This document shows positions 8,078 to 17,438 of a DNA stretch of 64,000 bases, piece after piece. Within the stretch, counting starts at the first letter, position 1. Each line of letters opens with the position of its first letter. Below the pieces are notes generated by a model. It had not been told where the DNA came from. It saw only the letters and a program-made list of their open reading frames with translations, and made no database searches. The translations under genes were made by a program, and so were the position numbers. Source of the stretch: Brytella acorum (GTDB lineage: Bacteria; Pseudomonadota; Alphaproteobacteria; Acetobacterales; Acetobacteraceae); assembly GCF_029309905.1 (NCBI RefSeq), contig NZ_JARBJP010000002.1:186001-250000 (forward strand). The letters run 5' to 3'.

Positions 8078-8971
8078 TCAGGGTTTTTGCTCGTTTGCAA
8101 TTTCTGACAGCAGAAAATCCCTGAAAACCGAGATCCGTTTGGAAGTGCGCAACTCTTCCGGATAGACGAAATAGGCTTCCACCAGCGGCAGTTGCTGGCT
8201 GGGCATGATCTGCACAAGGCTCGTGTAATGGTTCGTGATGTAAAGCGGTAAAGAGCCGATTCCCATCCCTGATGAAATCGCCTGGGCAATACCGGGCAGG
8301 CTGTTGATCTCGACGCGGTTACGGATCGTGTGGTGGCATTTTTTTCGCGCCAGCTCCAACAGCCAGTTGGCATTGGGCAGGGGAGGATGCCACCCCGAAA
8401 ACCCGATCAGTTGGTGCTTCTCGAGGGACATCAGGTCCGTTGGCGCACCATGCTTCTCGATATAGGCCGCGCTGGCATAAATCGGCATCGGAAAATTCGT
8501 GAGATGGCGTTGAATCAGATCCGGCTGTCGCGGCGGGTGCATGCGAATGGCAACATCGGCTTCACGCATGCCCAGATCGAGTTCATCATCCTCCATCAGA
8601 AGCGTGACTTCGATATCCGGATGCGCTTCGATGAAACGGTTCAGACGCGGCGTCAGCCAGCATAGGCCGAACCCGGTGGTCGTCGTGATTTTGATCTGTC
8701 CGGCCGCCTTGAGCTTGCTTTCACTCAGGAACGCCTGGGTCAGGGAGAGCTTGGCGAACATCTCCCTTACGGTCCGATTGAGGGTTTCGCCCTGTTCGGT
8801 CAGAATCAGACCGCGAGCATGTCGATGAAACAGGGGAACACGCAGCGACTCTTCGAGTGCCGAAATCTGACGCGAAACGGCGGACTGGCTGAGCTTCAGC
8901 TTTTCTCCGGCATGGGTAAAGGACCCCGCCTCGGCGACGGCGTGAAAGATACGCAGCTTGTCCCAATCCAT
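8078..8971 (-). CDS. LysR-family transcriptional regulator
   Basis: A 297-residue LysR-type regulator. The N-terminal winged helix-turn-helix (about residues 2-62) contains FTHAGEKLKLSQSAVSRQISALEESLRVPLFHRHARG. The C-terminal part is a periplasmic-binding-protein-like effector domain. The gene lies 131 bases downstream of trxB on the same strand, and the trxB-lysR pair is a recurrent arrangement in alphaproteobacteria, so it may respond to redox or thiol state; that is inference. A TCAAC/GTTGA dyad of the LysR T-N11-A type lies in the upstream gap. The ATG at 8971 starts directly at the conserved MDWDKLRIFHAVAEAGSF. Confidence 0.9.
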   Translation of the reverse strand: MDWDKLRIFHAVAEAGSFTHAGEKLKLSQSAVSRQISALEESLRVPLFHRHARGLILTEQGETLNRTVREMFAKLSLTQAFLSESKLKAAGQIKITTTTGFGLCWLTPRLNRFIEAHPDIEVTLLMEDDELDLGMREADVAIRMHPPRQPDLIQRHLTNFPMPIYASAAYIEKHGAPTDLMSLEKHQLIGFSGWHPPLPNANWLLELARKKCHHTIRNRVEINSLPGIAQAISSGMGIGSLPLYITNHYTSLVQIMPSQQLPLVEAYFVYPEELRTSKRISVFRDFLLSEIANEQKP

Positions 8972-9021
8972 TCCCGCATTCCTCTGCTCCGCGCGGGAGC
9001 ATCCCGTATCATTCTATATCT

Positions 9022-9037
9022 TCAACGAATAAGTTGA
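9022..9037. promoter_or_regulatory. LysR-type dyad (T-N11-A) upstream of the lysR gene
   Basis: TCAACGAATAAGTTGA has 5-bp inverted arms TCAAC/GTTGA with a 6-base spacer, so it contains the T-N11-A pattern recognised by LysR-type proteins. It lies about 50-65 bases upstream of the LysR start on the minus strand, a normal place for an autoregulatory site. Confidence 0.35.
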
Positions 9038-9102
9038 CTGATCCTCTGAGCATTCGTCAAGATTTTCAAATGGTAAGCAGAGGGTAAACTTGCCTTTTAA
9101 GT

Positions 9103-10065
9103 CTATTTTCCGCTGCTATGAGCAAGATAGCGTTCCGCTTCGAGGGCCGCCATACAGCCCGTGCCCGCAGCGGTTACCGCCTGCCGGAAGATCTTGTCCT
9201 GCACGTCGCCCGCTGCGAACACCCCGGGGACGGATGTCCGGGTGCTTCCGGCCTGCGTGATGATATAACCCTCCGCATCGCATTCCACCCAGTTTCGGAA
9301 CGGTTCCGTCGTAGGCGTGTGTCCGATCGCAACGAAGACTCCGTCTACCGAAAGCGTTTCCGCCTCTCCGGTTGCGGTGTCCTTGAGGACGACGCCCGTC
9401 ACGACGGGCGGCGTGCCGCTTCCCAGAATGTCCGCGACCTCACGGTTCCACCGGACATCCACCTTGGGATTCGCAAAAAGGCGATCCTGAAGAATCTTTT
9501 CCGCCCGGAACGAATCCCGTCGATGAACCACTGTGACGTGATCGGCATGATGGGTCAGGTAGAGGGCTTCCTCGACCGCCGTGTTGCCACCGCCAACCAC
9601 AGCAACACGTTTGCCGCTGTAGAAAAAACCGTCGCACGTGGCGCAGGCTGACACGCCGGAGCCCTGAAGGCGCCGTTCGGAGTCCAGGCCAAGCCAGCGA
9701 GCCTGCGCGCCGGTTGCGATCACGACGGCGCGCGCCTCGAAGACGTCTCCCGAATCCGCGGTCAACCGGAAGCGGCGGCCTCGGTCATCCGACACCGTTT
9801 CGCATTGAACGATCAGGTCATAAATAATTTCCGTGCCGACATGTTCGGCCTGGGCCTGCATCTGCTCCATCAGCCACGGCCCCTGGATCGTTTCCGAGAA
9901 GCCGGGAAAATTTTCGACATCGGTTGTGATCGTCAGCTGGCCGCCCGGTTGAAGACCCGTGACCAGAAGGGGCTTGAGATTGGCGCGTGCGCCATAAATG
10001 GCGGCCGTGTAACCGGCGGGGCCTGCGCCAATCACAAGAAGATCAGTGTGCCGGGTGGTGGTCAT
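9103..10065 (-). CDS. trxB: Thioredoxin-disulfide reductase
   Basis: Cytoplasmic flavoenzyme that passes electrons from NADPH through FAD and a redox disulfide to thioredoxin. The 320-residue protein has the FAD-binding GAGPAG motif at 13-18, the redox-active CATC at 141-144, the NADPH-binding GGGNTA at 158-163 and the C-terminal GVFAAGDVQD FAD motif. The open frame continues well upstream, but the ATG at 10065 gives the family N-terminus and is preceded by GAGGA. The length is normal. It is divergent from an Lrp regulator and followed by a LysR regulator, a conserved alphaproteobacterial order. Confidence 0.95.
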   Translation of the reverse strand: MTTTRHTDLLVIGAGPAGYTAAIYGARANLKPLLVTGLQPGGQLTITTDVENFPGFSETIQGPWLMEQMQAQAEHVGTEIIYDLIVQCETVSDDRGRRFRLTADSGDVFEARAVVIATGAQARWLGLDSERRLQGSGVSACATCDGFFYSGKRVAVVGGGNTAVEEALYLTHHADHVTVVHRRDSFRAEKILQDRLFANPKVDVRWNREVADILGSGTPPVVTGVVLKDTATGEAETLSVDGVFVAIGHTPTTEPFRNWVECDAEGYIITQAGSTRTSVPGVFAAGDVQDKIFRQAVTAAGTGCMAALEAERYLAHSSGK

Positions 10066-10193
10066 GGAGGTCCTCGGTAAAACGGACAAAAACAAGGAGC
10101 GGGGTGTATGGTGACACCCACGGCCAGATGTCGATATAGGGTAGATCAGGCGCTTGGCCATAGCTGATGCAGAACAGGTTTGACGGTAACTGA

Positions 10194-10721
10194 ATGAACG
10201 ACCGCGATCCAGACGGCTCCAACCTCTCATCGCACGAGTTGCGGTCTCCGGCTCACGGAGAGAAAGTCGAGCTCGATGCCATTGACCGGCAGATTGTGGA
10301 CGAACTGCAGCGTGATGGTCGAATGACCAATGTCGAGCTTGCCCGTCGTACGGGGATTTCGGCGCCGCCATGCCTGCGTCGCGTGCGTCGCCTCGAAACC
10401 ACAGGCGTCATTCATGGCTATCATGCCGACGTGGATGCGGCACTTCTGGGCTGGTCGCTGACCCTGTTCGCCCTGATCGGTCTCGAGAGCCAGAAAGGCG
10501 CGATTCTGGAGGCGTTCGAGACCGAAGTCGCGGCATGGCCGGAGATTCGCGAGTGTCATATGATCAGGGGCGGGGGGGATTTCCTCGTTCGCCTCGTCGC
10601 GCGGGACGCCGCACATGAAAACATGCTGACACGACAGCTGACCGAACTTCCGAATGTGGTGCGTGTGCAGACCCTGCAGACCATTCGCACCAGCCTGGAT
10701 CGGGCGGGCATTCCGCTATGA
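10194..10721 (+). CDS. Lrp/AsnC-family transcriptional regulator
   Basis: A 175-residue feast/famine regulator. After a polar N-terminal extension of about 25 residues comes the AsnC helix-turn-helix (LDAIDRQIVDELQRDGRMTNVELARRTGISAPPCLRRVRRLE). The RAM-type effector domain follows, with IRECHMIRGGGDFLVRLVARD. Family members bind amino acids and form octamers. It is divergent from trxB with 128 bases between the starts, so it may control that gene, but the effector is unknown. Its stop lies 34 bases before the glycosyltransferase start. Confidence 0.9.
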   Translation: MNDRDPDGSNLSSHELRSPAHGEKVELDAIDRQIVDELQRDGRMTNVELARRTGISAPPCLRRVRRLETTGVIHGYHADVDAALLGWSLTLFALIGLESQKGAILEAFETEVAAWPEIRECHMIRGGGDFLVRLVARDAAHENMLTRQLTELPNVVRVQTLQTIRTSLDRAGIPL

Positions 10722-10755
10722 CCGCCGCCGGGAATCGGTCGGTCATTCGGGTCTC

Positions 10756-11841
10756 ATGATGCTTCCCGCCGAGCTGACGATCGTCGTGCCTTGTTATAAT
10801 GAGGCCGCGAACGTGCGCCCTCTGGTGGCTGCCCTGGACAGGGCTCTTGTCGGCCTGAAATGGGAAGTGGTCTTCGTCGACGACAACTCCCCCGACGGCA
10901 CGGCCGATATCGTATCGGAAGTGGCGGCCGACGACCCGCGCGTACGGGTGATCCGTCGTGTCGGACGTCGCGGCTTGTCGTCGGCGGTCATCGAAGGATG
11001 CCTTTCGTCCTCCGCTCCTGTCGTCTCCGTCATGGACGGAGATCTTCAGCATGACGAGACGGCGCTCCCTGGCATGGTGCGTCATATCATCGACGGGGAT
11101 GCCGACATTGTGGTCGCCAGTCGTCATGTCGAGGGTGGTGACAATGCCGGGCTGGATGGTCGCTGGCGACATCTGCTGTCCCGGGGAGGAATCCGCCTCG
11201 CGCAGTTCATTCTGCCGTGCCGGTTGACCGATCCCATGAGTGGATTTTTCGCGGTTCGACGCTCTGTTTTTCTCGCGGCGGTTCCTCGGCTGGCGGGAAG
11301 TGGTTTCAAAATCCTGCTTGAACTCGTGCTGTCGGTTCCGCCGACCACTCGGGTGGTCGAGGTTCCGGCAATTTTCAAACCGCGCGTGGCGGGCGAAAGC
11401 AAGCTGGGACCGGTGGTGATGTTGCAGTTCGCCGGCATGCTCGTCGAGCGGCTCTGCGGCGGCTGGCTGCCCACGCGGTTTGTTGTTTTCGCGGCGGTGG
11501 GGCTCATCGGGATCATCGTAAATATCGCGGCCATGGAATGCGCCCGGATGGGCGGTCTGACGTTCGAGAAGGCACAGGTTGTCGGAACGATCTGCGCCAT
11601 TCTTGCGAATTTTCAGCTCAACAATCGTCTCACATATCATGACAAACGTCTGAAAGGCCGTCGCTGGTGGCCGGGTTTCCTGATTTTCCTGGTCGGCTGC
11701 GGTCTTGGAAACGCCGCCAATATCGGGGTCGCCCAGATGCTTTTCGACCAGGACGGCCACTGGACGCGCTCAAGCGCGGCCGGCGCCCTGATCGGCGTCG
11801 TCTGGAACTATGCCGTGGCCTCCACGCTTGTCTGGCGCTGA
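10756..11841 (+). CDS. GT2 polyprenyl-phosphate glycosyltransferase with C-terminal GtrA domain
   Basis: A membrane-associated transferase that moves a sugar from a nucleotide donor to a polyprenyl phosphate, as dolichol-phosphate mannose synthase and ArnC-like enzymes do. The 361-residue product has an N-terminal GT-A domain: TIVVPCYNEAANV at 8-20, VDDNSPDGTA at 41-50, and DGD at 94-96 as the metal-binding DxD. A GtrA-type four-helix membrane domain occupies roughly 235-361. The tandem ATGs at 10756 and 10759 give the correct N-terminus. The gene overlaps the following GT39 gene by 32 bases. That protein would use the lipid-linked sugar on the periplasmic side; the final acceptor is unknown. 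Confidence 0.87.
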   Translation: MMLPAELTIVVPCYNEAANVRPLVAALDRALVGLKWEVVFVDDNSPDGTADIVSEVAADDPRVRVIRRVGRRGLSSAVIEGCLSSSAPVVSVMDGDLQHDETALPGMVRHIIDGDADIVVASRHVEGGDNAGLDGRWRHLLSRGGIRLAQFILPCRLTDPMSGFFAVRRSVFLAAVPRLAGSGFKILLELVLSVPPTTRVVEVPAIFKPRVAGESKLGPVVMLQFAGMLVERLCGGWLPTRFVVFAAVGLIGIIVNIAAMECARMGGLTFEKAQVVGTICAILANFQLNNRLTYHDKRLKGRRWWPGFLIFLVGCGLGNAANIGVAQMLFDQDGHWTRSSAAGALIGVVWNYAVASTLVWR

Positions 11842-13285
11842 AGGCAGATCCGCCCTGCATGCGCTGACGACCGCGCGGCTCTGCTGGGCGGCGGTCATCG
11901 TGGCTACGGTCGTACGGATGATCGTCGCTGCCAGCGTCCCGCTGACGCCGGATGAAGCCTATTACTGGATCTGGTCCCGGCACCTGCAGTTCGGCTATTT
12001 CGACCATCCTCCCATGGTGGCCTTGTGGATACGGGCAGGAACCGCGCTGTTCGGCGACAGTGCATTCGGCGTGCGCTGCCTTGGGCCTGTTTCCGCGCTG
12101 GCAGGGTCCTGGTTGCTATGGGACGCGGCGCGCGCTGCCGGGCGTGACGGAAACATGGCAGTAAGGGCTGTCGCCCTCCTGAACGCGACCTTGATGATCA
12201 ATCTCGGCGCCCTGACGATGACGCCGGATACGCCACTTGTGTTTTTCGCAACCCTCGCGGTGTGGTCTTTCGCCCGGCTGATTGCCCACTGGCGCATGTC
12301 CTGGAGCGTGCTCGTCGGCCTTTCGCTGGGGCTGGCATGCGAAAGCAAATATACGGCGGTCCTTATGGTTGCCGGGGCGGTCATCTGGTGTGTGACAGAA
12401 AGGCGCTGCTGGCGGTCGTTCGGATGGCTTGGCGCCGGCGTTCTGACCGGCGCGGTCTGTGTGCTGCCGAACGTGATCTGGAATGCCGAGCATGGCTGGG
12501 CGAGCATCCTGAAGCAGGGAGGGCGGACGACCGACTGGCATCCGTCACGCGCGTTCCAGTTTCTCGGAGAGCTCCTCGGAGGCCAGATCGCGCTTGCGAC
12601 GCCATGGGTGTTCGTTCTGTTCGTGGTCGGACTCTGGCAGGCGGCACGTCGCTGGAAGGACGATACGTTATCGCGGCTTCTGGTGCTTCTGGTGGTGCTT
12701 CCGGCCGGAGTTTTCTTCCAGCACGCTCTGGGCGATCGCGTGCAGGCGAACTGGCCGGCCTTTCTGTTCCCGGCTTGTGCTCTGGCGGCGGCGATGACGG
12801 GACGACGCGTGGTCGCTGCCTGCACTGTGGGGGGACTCATGGCCGTGGCTGTCTATGGGCAGGCGCTTTTCCATCTGTTGCCCCTCTCGTCGCATCATGA
12901 TGTCGTGGCGCGCCAGACAGAGGGATGGGCTTCTCTCGGCTCCCAGATCCAGCGGGTTTCGGGGTCCGACACCTACATCTATGCCGATGATTATGCGGTG
13001 GCTTCGGAACTGGCGTTTTATGCGCCAAGATTGCAGATCGCAGGCTGGGAACGGCGCTGGGAATTGTTGTCCCGCGACGTCGTTTCGGGACAGCCCGGGC
13101 TTTTCCTTATCCGGACCGATACGTCTCCCTTGCCGCTTCCGACCGGATGGCATGCGGATCGCCGTCTCGTTACGGTCTGCCGTCTTGAGGGACGGTGTTA
13201 CGACCTCATTCCCGTCCGTCCGGTCAAAGGCGCTGTCGATGCGGCAATTGTGCCGCTTCCAAGGCCCAAATTAACGTCTCCTTAA
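11810..13285 (+). CDS. GT39/ArnT-like integral membrane glycosyltransferase
   Basis: A 491-residue multi-spanning transferase of the PMT/ArnT superfamily, which takes a sugar from a polyprenyl-phosphate donor and attaches it to a periplasmic acceptor. The catalytic acidic pair is in the first loop (LTPDEAYYWIWSRHLQFGYFDHPPMV, Asp48-Glu49). This is followed by about ten hydrophobic helices and a soluble C-terminal domain from about residue 370. The start overlaps the end of the GT2-GtrA gene, so the two are coupled and almost certainly share a pathway, for example lipid A, hopanoid, surface-glycan or protein glycosylation. The window does not show which. Confidence 0.85.
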   Translation: MPWPPRLSGAEGRSALHALTTARLCWAAVIVATVVRMIVAASVPLTPDEAYYWIWSRHLQFGYFDHPPMVALWIRAGTALFGDSAFGVRCLGPVSALAGSWLLWDAARAAGRDGNMAVRAVALLNATLMINLGALTMTPDTPLVFFATLAVWSFARLIAHWRMSWSVLVGLSLGLACESKYTAVLMVAGAVIWCVTERRCWRSFGWLGAGVLTGAVCVLPNVIWNAEHGWASILKQGGRTTDWHPSRAFQFLGELLGGQIALATPWVFVLFVVGLWQAARRWKDDTLSRLLVLLVVLPAGVFFQHALGDRVQANWPAFLFPACALAAAMTGRRVVAACTVGGLMAVAVYGQALFHLLPLSSHHDVVARQTEGWASLGSQIQRVSGSDTYIYADDYAVASELAFYAPRLQIAGWERRWELLSRDVVSGQPGLFLIRTDTSPLPLPTGWHADRRLVTVCRLEGRCYDLIPVRPVKGAVDAAIVPLPRPKLTSP

Positions 13286-13325
13286 TCGCCCAAGGTCATT
13301 CTTCGCCTGTCAGGAGAAGGCGCAT

Positions 13326-14381
13326 ATGCCAAGACAGGGTGGTAAAAAAGGGGACAACGCACCGCGGCCGATTCTACTGCGGCGTGAAGAGGTGCAGGCA
13401 GCTCCCCATCATGGGGGCGCCTGGAAGATTGCTTACGCCGATTTCGTGACGGCGATGATGGCGTTTTTTCTCGTCATGTGGCTGATCAACGCCGTCACTG
13501 AAGACAAGCGCCGAGGAATAGCCAGTTTTTTCAATCCTCTGGCGGAGGATACCGTCCAGCCCGTCAATACGATGCTTCCGGTTGATCCGGCGCCCCTGTC
13601 ACGAACCCAGGCCAGTGGCAAACGCGATAAGTCGGAAACAAATCTCACGGAGAATATATCAGAATCGCAGTCGCAGTCGTCGCCAGTATCGGGACGTCCG
13701 ACGGACCTGATGGTGCAGGCGGCAAAGGCCGATCGCGCGCCTCTTCATGACGATACTCAGCGTCCGTCGAGCAAAGAGGTCGTCGGACATCCGGCCGGTT
13801 CAAAACGCGTGACACCGGGAGACGCTTCCTCGGCAGGTGCCAGTGCCGCGCGTGATCGTTCGGTTCGGGCGCAGGCGGAGGCCGTGCGGCAGGAGATCAA
13901 CCACGTGCTCGAACAGAATCCGGCACTCCGTGCGACCATCGGGCAGGTAAGGGTCAGCACGGGCTCCGACGAAATACGCATTTCCATTGAAGACAATGAT
14001 CGCCAGCCCATGTTCGCGCGCGGCTCAATCGCCCTGGATCCCCATGCGATCGGGCTTCTGAAGTCGATCGCACCCGTCATCATTGCCATGCCCGGCGAGC
14101 TGAGCATCGCGGGTTATACGGATGCGGCGGCCTACCGTCCCGGTCAGATCAACAACTGGACGTTGTCTGCCATGCGGGCGGATGCCGCGCGGGAGACGCT
14201 CGTCAAAGCGGGCTTTCCAGACTGGAGACTGCGTTCCGTGACGGGGCACGCCGAACATGAACTGGCCAATCCTGAGCAGCCTCTCGCTGCGGGTAACCGT
14301 CGCATTGTTCTGACGATGATTCGTAAAATCGAACCTGATCCGGTGCCGGCATCAAGCCTGCCGACCTCCAACGTGAAATGA
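13326..14381 (+). CDS. motB: Flagellar motor protein MotB
   Basis: Stator subunit that anchors the flagellar motor to peptidoglycan and takes part in proton flow. The 351-residue protein has a basic N-terminus, one transmembrane helix (about 36-56) with the proton-carrying Asp39 in IAYADFVTAMMAFFLVMWLI, and a long Ser/Gln/Asp-rich linker (about 75-185). A C-terminal OmpA-like peptidoglycan-binding domain (about 205-340) follows, with GYTDAAAY and LSAMRADAARETL. It precedes motA, the reverse of the usual motA-motB order. RBS AGGAGAAGG is just upstream. No other flagellar genes are in the window. Confidence 0.93.
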   Translation: MPRQGGKKGDNAPRPILLRREEVQAAPHHGGAWKIAYADFVTAMMAFFLVMWLINAVTEDKRRGIASFFNPLAEDTVQPVNTMLPVDPAPLSRTQASGKRDKSETNLTENISESQSQSSPVSGRPTDLMVQAAKADRAPLHDDTQRPSSKEVVGHPAGSKRVTPGDASSAGASAARDRSVRAQAEAVRQEINHVLEQNPALRATIGQVRVSTGSDEIRISIEDNDRQPMFARGSIALDPHAIGLLKSIAPVIIAMPGELSIAGYTDAAAYRPGQINNWTLSAMRADAARETLVKAGFPDWRLRSVTGHAEHELANPEQPLAAGNRRIVLTMIRKIEPDPVPASSLPTSNVK

Positions 14382-14391
14382 GACTTTCTGT

Positions 14392-15258
14392 ATGCTGCTG
14401 ATCGGTGGACTGCTTTTCGTCCTTGCCTGCGTCTTTGGGTCTTTTGCCGCGTCTGGCGGCATGCTCGGACCGTTGGTCATTTCCATGCCGTTCGAGCTGA
14501 TTACCATTCTGGGAGCGGCAATCGGGACGTATGTCATGGCGAACTCGATGGATGCCCTCAAGCATGTTCCGGCAGGCATGAAGATCGCGTTCAAAGGCCC
14601 TAAATACGGACGTGAAGATTATCTCGAACTCCTTCGGGTCATGTATCAGTTCGTGCGTCTTGCTCACGCGAAGGGCGTTCTGGCGCTGGAGACGCATATC
14701 GAGGAGCCACAGACTAGTTCGATCTTTGCGGAGCATACGAAGATCAGGGACGACTCGCAGACCTGCGCCATGATCTGCGATTACTGGCGGCTTATCAGCA
14801 TGAGCGCTGACGACCCTTATCAGATCGATGAAGTGCTTTCCCGGGAACTGAAGAAAAATCTCAACGAGGAGATGCATTTCCCGCATGCGCTGCAGACCGT
14901 CGCCGATGCCTTGCCCGCCCTCGGTATCGTTGCGGCGGTGTTGGGCGTGATCAAGACCATGGCTTCGATCAGCAAGCCGCCGGTCGTTCTGGGCGAAATG
15001 ATTGCAGGGGCTCTGGTGGGAACCTTTCTGGGAGTTCTCCTCGCTTATGGGATCGTCGCGCCGCTTGCGGCCCGCATTGCGACCTGCATTTCCGAGGACG
15101 CGTCCTTCCATAATATTATCCGGTCCGTCCTGGTGGCGCACTTGCAGGGCAACGCGCCCCCTGTAAGCATCGAAATCGGTCGCAAGGACATTCCCGGCGT
15201 GCACATGCCGAGCTTTCAGGAAGTCGAGACGTCTGTTGAAGGTATGCCAGCCGCCTGA
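14392..15258 (+). CDS. motA: Flagellar motor stator protein MotA
   Basis: Proton-channel subunit of the flagellar stator. The 288 residues show four transmembrane segments: two near the N-terminus (LLIGGLLFVLACVFGSF; PFELITILGAAIGTYV) and two beyond the cytoplasmic loop (ALPALGIVAAVLGVIKTM; AGALVGTFLGVLLAYGIVAPLA). These include the conserved prolines that control torque. The acidic and basic cytoplasmic loop that contacts FliG lies between. It starts ten bases after motB, clearly one transcription unit. Length matches the family (about 285-295). Confidence 0.93.
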   Translation: MLLIGGLLFVLACVFGSFAASGGMLGPLVISMPFELITILGAAIGTYVMANSMDALKHVPAGMKIAFKGPKYGREDYLELLRVMYQFVRLAHAKGVLALETHIEEPQTSSIFAEHTKIRDDSQTCAMICDYWRLISMSADDPYQIDEVLSRELKKNLNEEMHFPHALQTVADALPALGIVAAVLGVIKTMASISKPPVVLGEMIAGALVGTFLGVLLAYGIVAPLAARIATCISEDASFHNIIRSVLVAHLQGNAPPVSIEIGRKDIPGVHMPSFQEVETSVEGMPAA

Positions 15259-15330
15259 CAGAAGTGAACTCATCTTGAGCAGGAACGTATCCTCAGTCAC
15301 ACTGCCGGAAAACAAAGGCGGGGCGCGGAC

Positions 15331-17430
15331 ATGCGGTGGATGGTCGGGATTTTATCTTGCGGAGCCGTATTGGGTGTGGCTCACGCGGCATCCGTGCCAT
15401 CCAGAACCGACCTGGAAGACGTATCGGGTGTCAGAGCGCTCGACTGGGTGCGGACGGAGAACCGGCAAACCCAGGACGCACTGGAAAGCGACCCGCGATA
15501 CAAAGGGTTCTATCAGGATGTGCTTGCCGCAGAGGAGGCGCCTGAGCGTCTTGCGCTCCCGGTCCAGCTCAGAGGTCAGATCTATAATTTCTGGCAGGAT
15601 GCGGCGCATCGTCGCGGCATATGGCGCCGGACAGCGTTTGACGCGTTTGTCGGCAGGATCAACGCATGGGAAAACGTCCTCGATATCGACGCTTTGACGC
15701 TGTCCGAAAAGCAGGACTGGGTTTTTCAGGGAGCCGATTGCAATGGCCCCTCCGAGACGCGATGCCTTATCCGCCTCTCCCAGTCAGGAGAAGACGCCGA
15801 CACGGTGCGAGAGTTCGATCTTGTCAGTAAAACCTTTGTAAACGGTGGGTTCGTTCTTCCCCGCGGCAAGCAGACGGCCATTTGGCAGGATGCCGATACG
15901 TTGGTGGTCGCTCGCCCCTGGGAAGACGAAAAAACGCCGGTGACGCGCTCCGGCTATCCCTACATCGTCAAGATACTCCGCCGCGGCGAGTCACTTTCGC
16001 AAGCTCGTGAAGCTTTGCGAGGAACGCCGGACGACATGTCCGTCGAACTTCGTCGGTTTCGGGATGAGACCGGCGCGACGATTCTGATGATCGAGCGCAA
16101 GAGGAACTTCTTCGAAAGCGTATATTACATCCTTGATCCGAAGACCGGAAAGTCGACGCTCATCGCGCTTCCGGCTCGTGTGGGGTTCATGGGCTTTTCC
16201 CACGGACGGCTTGTCATGAGGCTGGATCAGGACTGGACGATCCCTGGTGGCGCGGTCTTTCATCGAGGCAGCATCGTGAGCGTGGATCCGCGTCAGCCTC
16301 AGGAGGGCGTTGAAACAATCTTCGTGCCTGGCCCGACGCAGACCACAGCCTCCCTGGCAACCGGAGGCTCAGGTGTCACGGCGATCATTTATGACAATGT
16401 CCAGCCGCGTCTTTCGAGTTTCGCACCGGCGGTAAAGGGAGCGCCGTGGAAAGAAAGCCGGATCGCATTACCGAAGAATACGTCGGCCAAGATTGTTTCG
16501 GCGGATCGCGAGTCGTCCTACGTCTTCATCCAGAACGAGGGTTATATCGTCCCGCCGAAGCTGCAAATGCTCGACGCCGCCAAAGGAACAGTGCGGGATA
16601 TCGCGCAGACTCCCGACCTGTTCAAGGCGGCAGACCTCGTCACTGAGCAATTCTGGGTGCGATCCAAGGATGGGACGCGTGTGCCCTATTTCGTGGTGCA
16701 CAAGTCCAACTGGCATCTCGATGGCCAGAACCCTGTCCTGCAAACATCCTATGGCGGATTCGATCTCTCCTATCTGCCGACCTATTATCCCGATCTCGGC
16801 AAGACATGGTTCGAGCGCGGTGGGGTCTACGTCGTTGGCAGTATCCGGGGCGGGGGAGAGTTTGGTCCAGCTTGGCACGAAGCTGGTATGAAATCCGGTC
16901 GGCAGCGGGCTTATGATGATTTCGCTTCGATCGCGCAGGATCTCTTTCGCAGAGGCGTCACAACGCCCGCTCATCTGGGCATCCGTGGACGTTCCAATGG
17001 CGGACTGTTGATGGGGGTTGAGTTCACCCAGCATCCGGATTTCTGGAAGGCGGTCATCATTGGCGTCCCCCTTCTCGACATGCTGCATTACGAGACGATG
17101 GCCGCAGGCGCTTCGTGGAATGCGGAATATGGCCGGATGGCCAATCCCCGGGAACGGACCTTTCTGGAGGCTATTTCACCGCTTCAGCACCTGAAGGCGG
17201 AGATCCGTTATCCCGAGCCGTTTATCTTTACGTCCACGAAAGACGATCGCGTCGGTCCCGTGCATGCAAGGCTGTTCGCCACCAGACTCGAGGCACTCGG
17301 CAAGCCATTCTACTATTATGAAGATACGGAGGGCGGCCATGCCGGCACCGTCAATGCGCGTGAAGTCGCCCATGAACGTGCCTTGGAAGCTGTTTACCTG
17401 AGCCGTTTGCTGATGGACGCCAAACGCTAG
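15331..17430 (+). CDS. Prolyl oligopeptidase family serine peptidase (S9), probably periplasmic
   Basis: A 699-residue peptidase of clan SC that cleaves short peptides, typically after proline. An N-terminal signal-like segment (MRWMVGILSCGAVLGVAHAA) suggests export. A beta-propeller region (about 80-420) precedes the alpha/beta-hydrolase domain. The catalytic triad is visible: Ser555 in GRSNGG, Asp638 or Asp639 in KDDRVGP and His670 in GGHAG. The oxyanion-side motif GGFDLSYLPTY and the RGGGEFGPAWHEAG segment are typical of the S9A group. The gene stands alone between motA and a terminator. Its physiological substrate is unknown. Confidence 0.88.
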   Translation: MRWMVGILSCGAVLGVAHAASVPSRTDLEDVSGVRALDWVRTENRQTQDALESDPRYKGFYQDVLAAEEAPERLALPVQLRGQIYNFWQDAAHRRGIWRRTAFDAFVGRINAWENVLDIDALTLSEKQDWVFQGADCNGPSETRCLIRLSQSGEDADTVREFDLVSKTFVNGGFVLPRGKQTAIWQDADTLVVARPWEDEKTPVTRSGYPYIVKILRRGESLSQAREALRGTPDDMSVELRRFRDETGATILMIERKRNFFESVYYILDPKTGKSTLIALPARVGFMGFSHGRLVMRLDQDWTIPGGAVFHRGSIVSVDPRQPQEGVETIFVPGPTQTTASLATGGSGVTAIIYDNVQPRLSSFAPAVKGAPWKESRIALPKNTSAKIVSADRESSYVFIQNEGYIVPPKLQMLDAAKGTVRDIAQTPDLFKAADLVTEQFWVRSKDGTRVPYFVVHKSNWHLDGQNPVLQTSYGGFDLSYLPTYYPDLGKTWFERGGVYVVGSIRGGGEFGPAWHEAGMKSGRQRAYDDFASIAQDLFRRGVTTPAHLGIRGRSNGGLLMGVEFTQHPDFWKAVIIGVPLLDMLHYETMAAGASWNAEYGRMANPRERTFLEAISPLQHLKAEIRYPEPFIFTSTKDDRVGPVHARLFATRLEALGKPFYYYEDTEGGHAGTVNAREVAHERALEAVYLSRLLMDAKR

Positions 17431-17438
17431 AGACGAAA

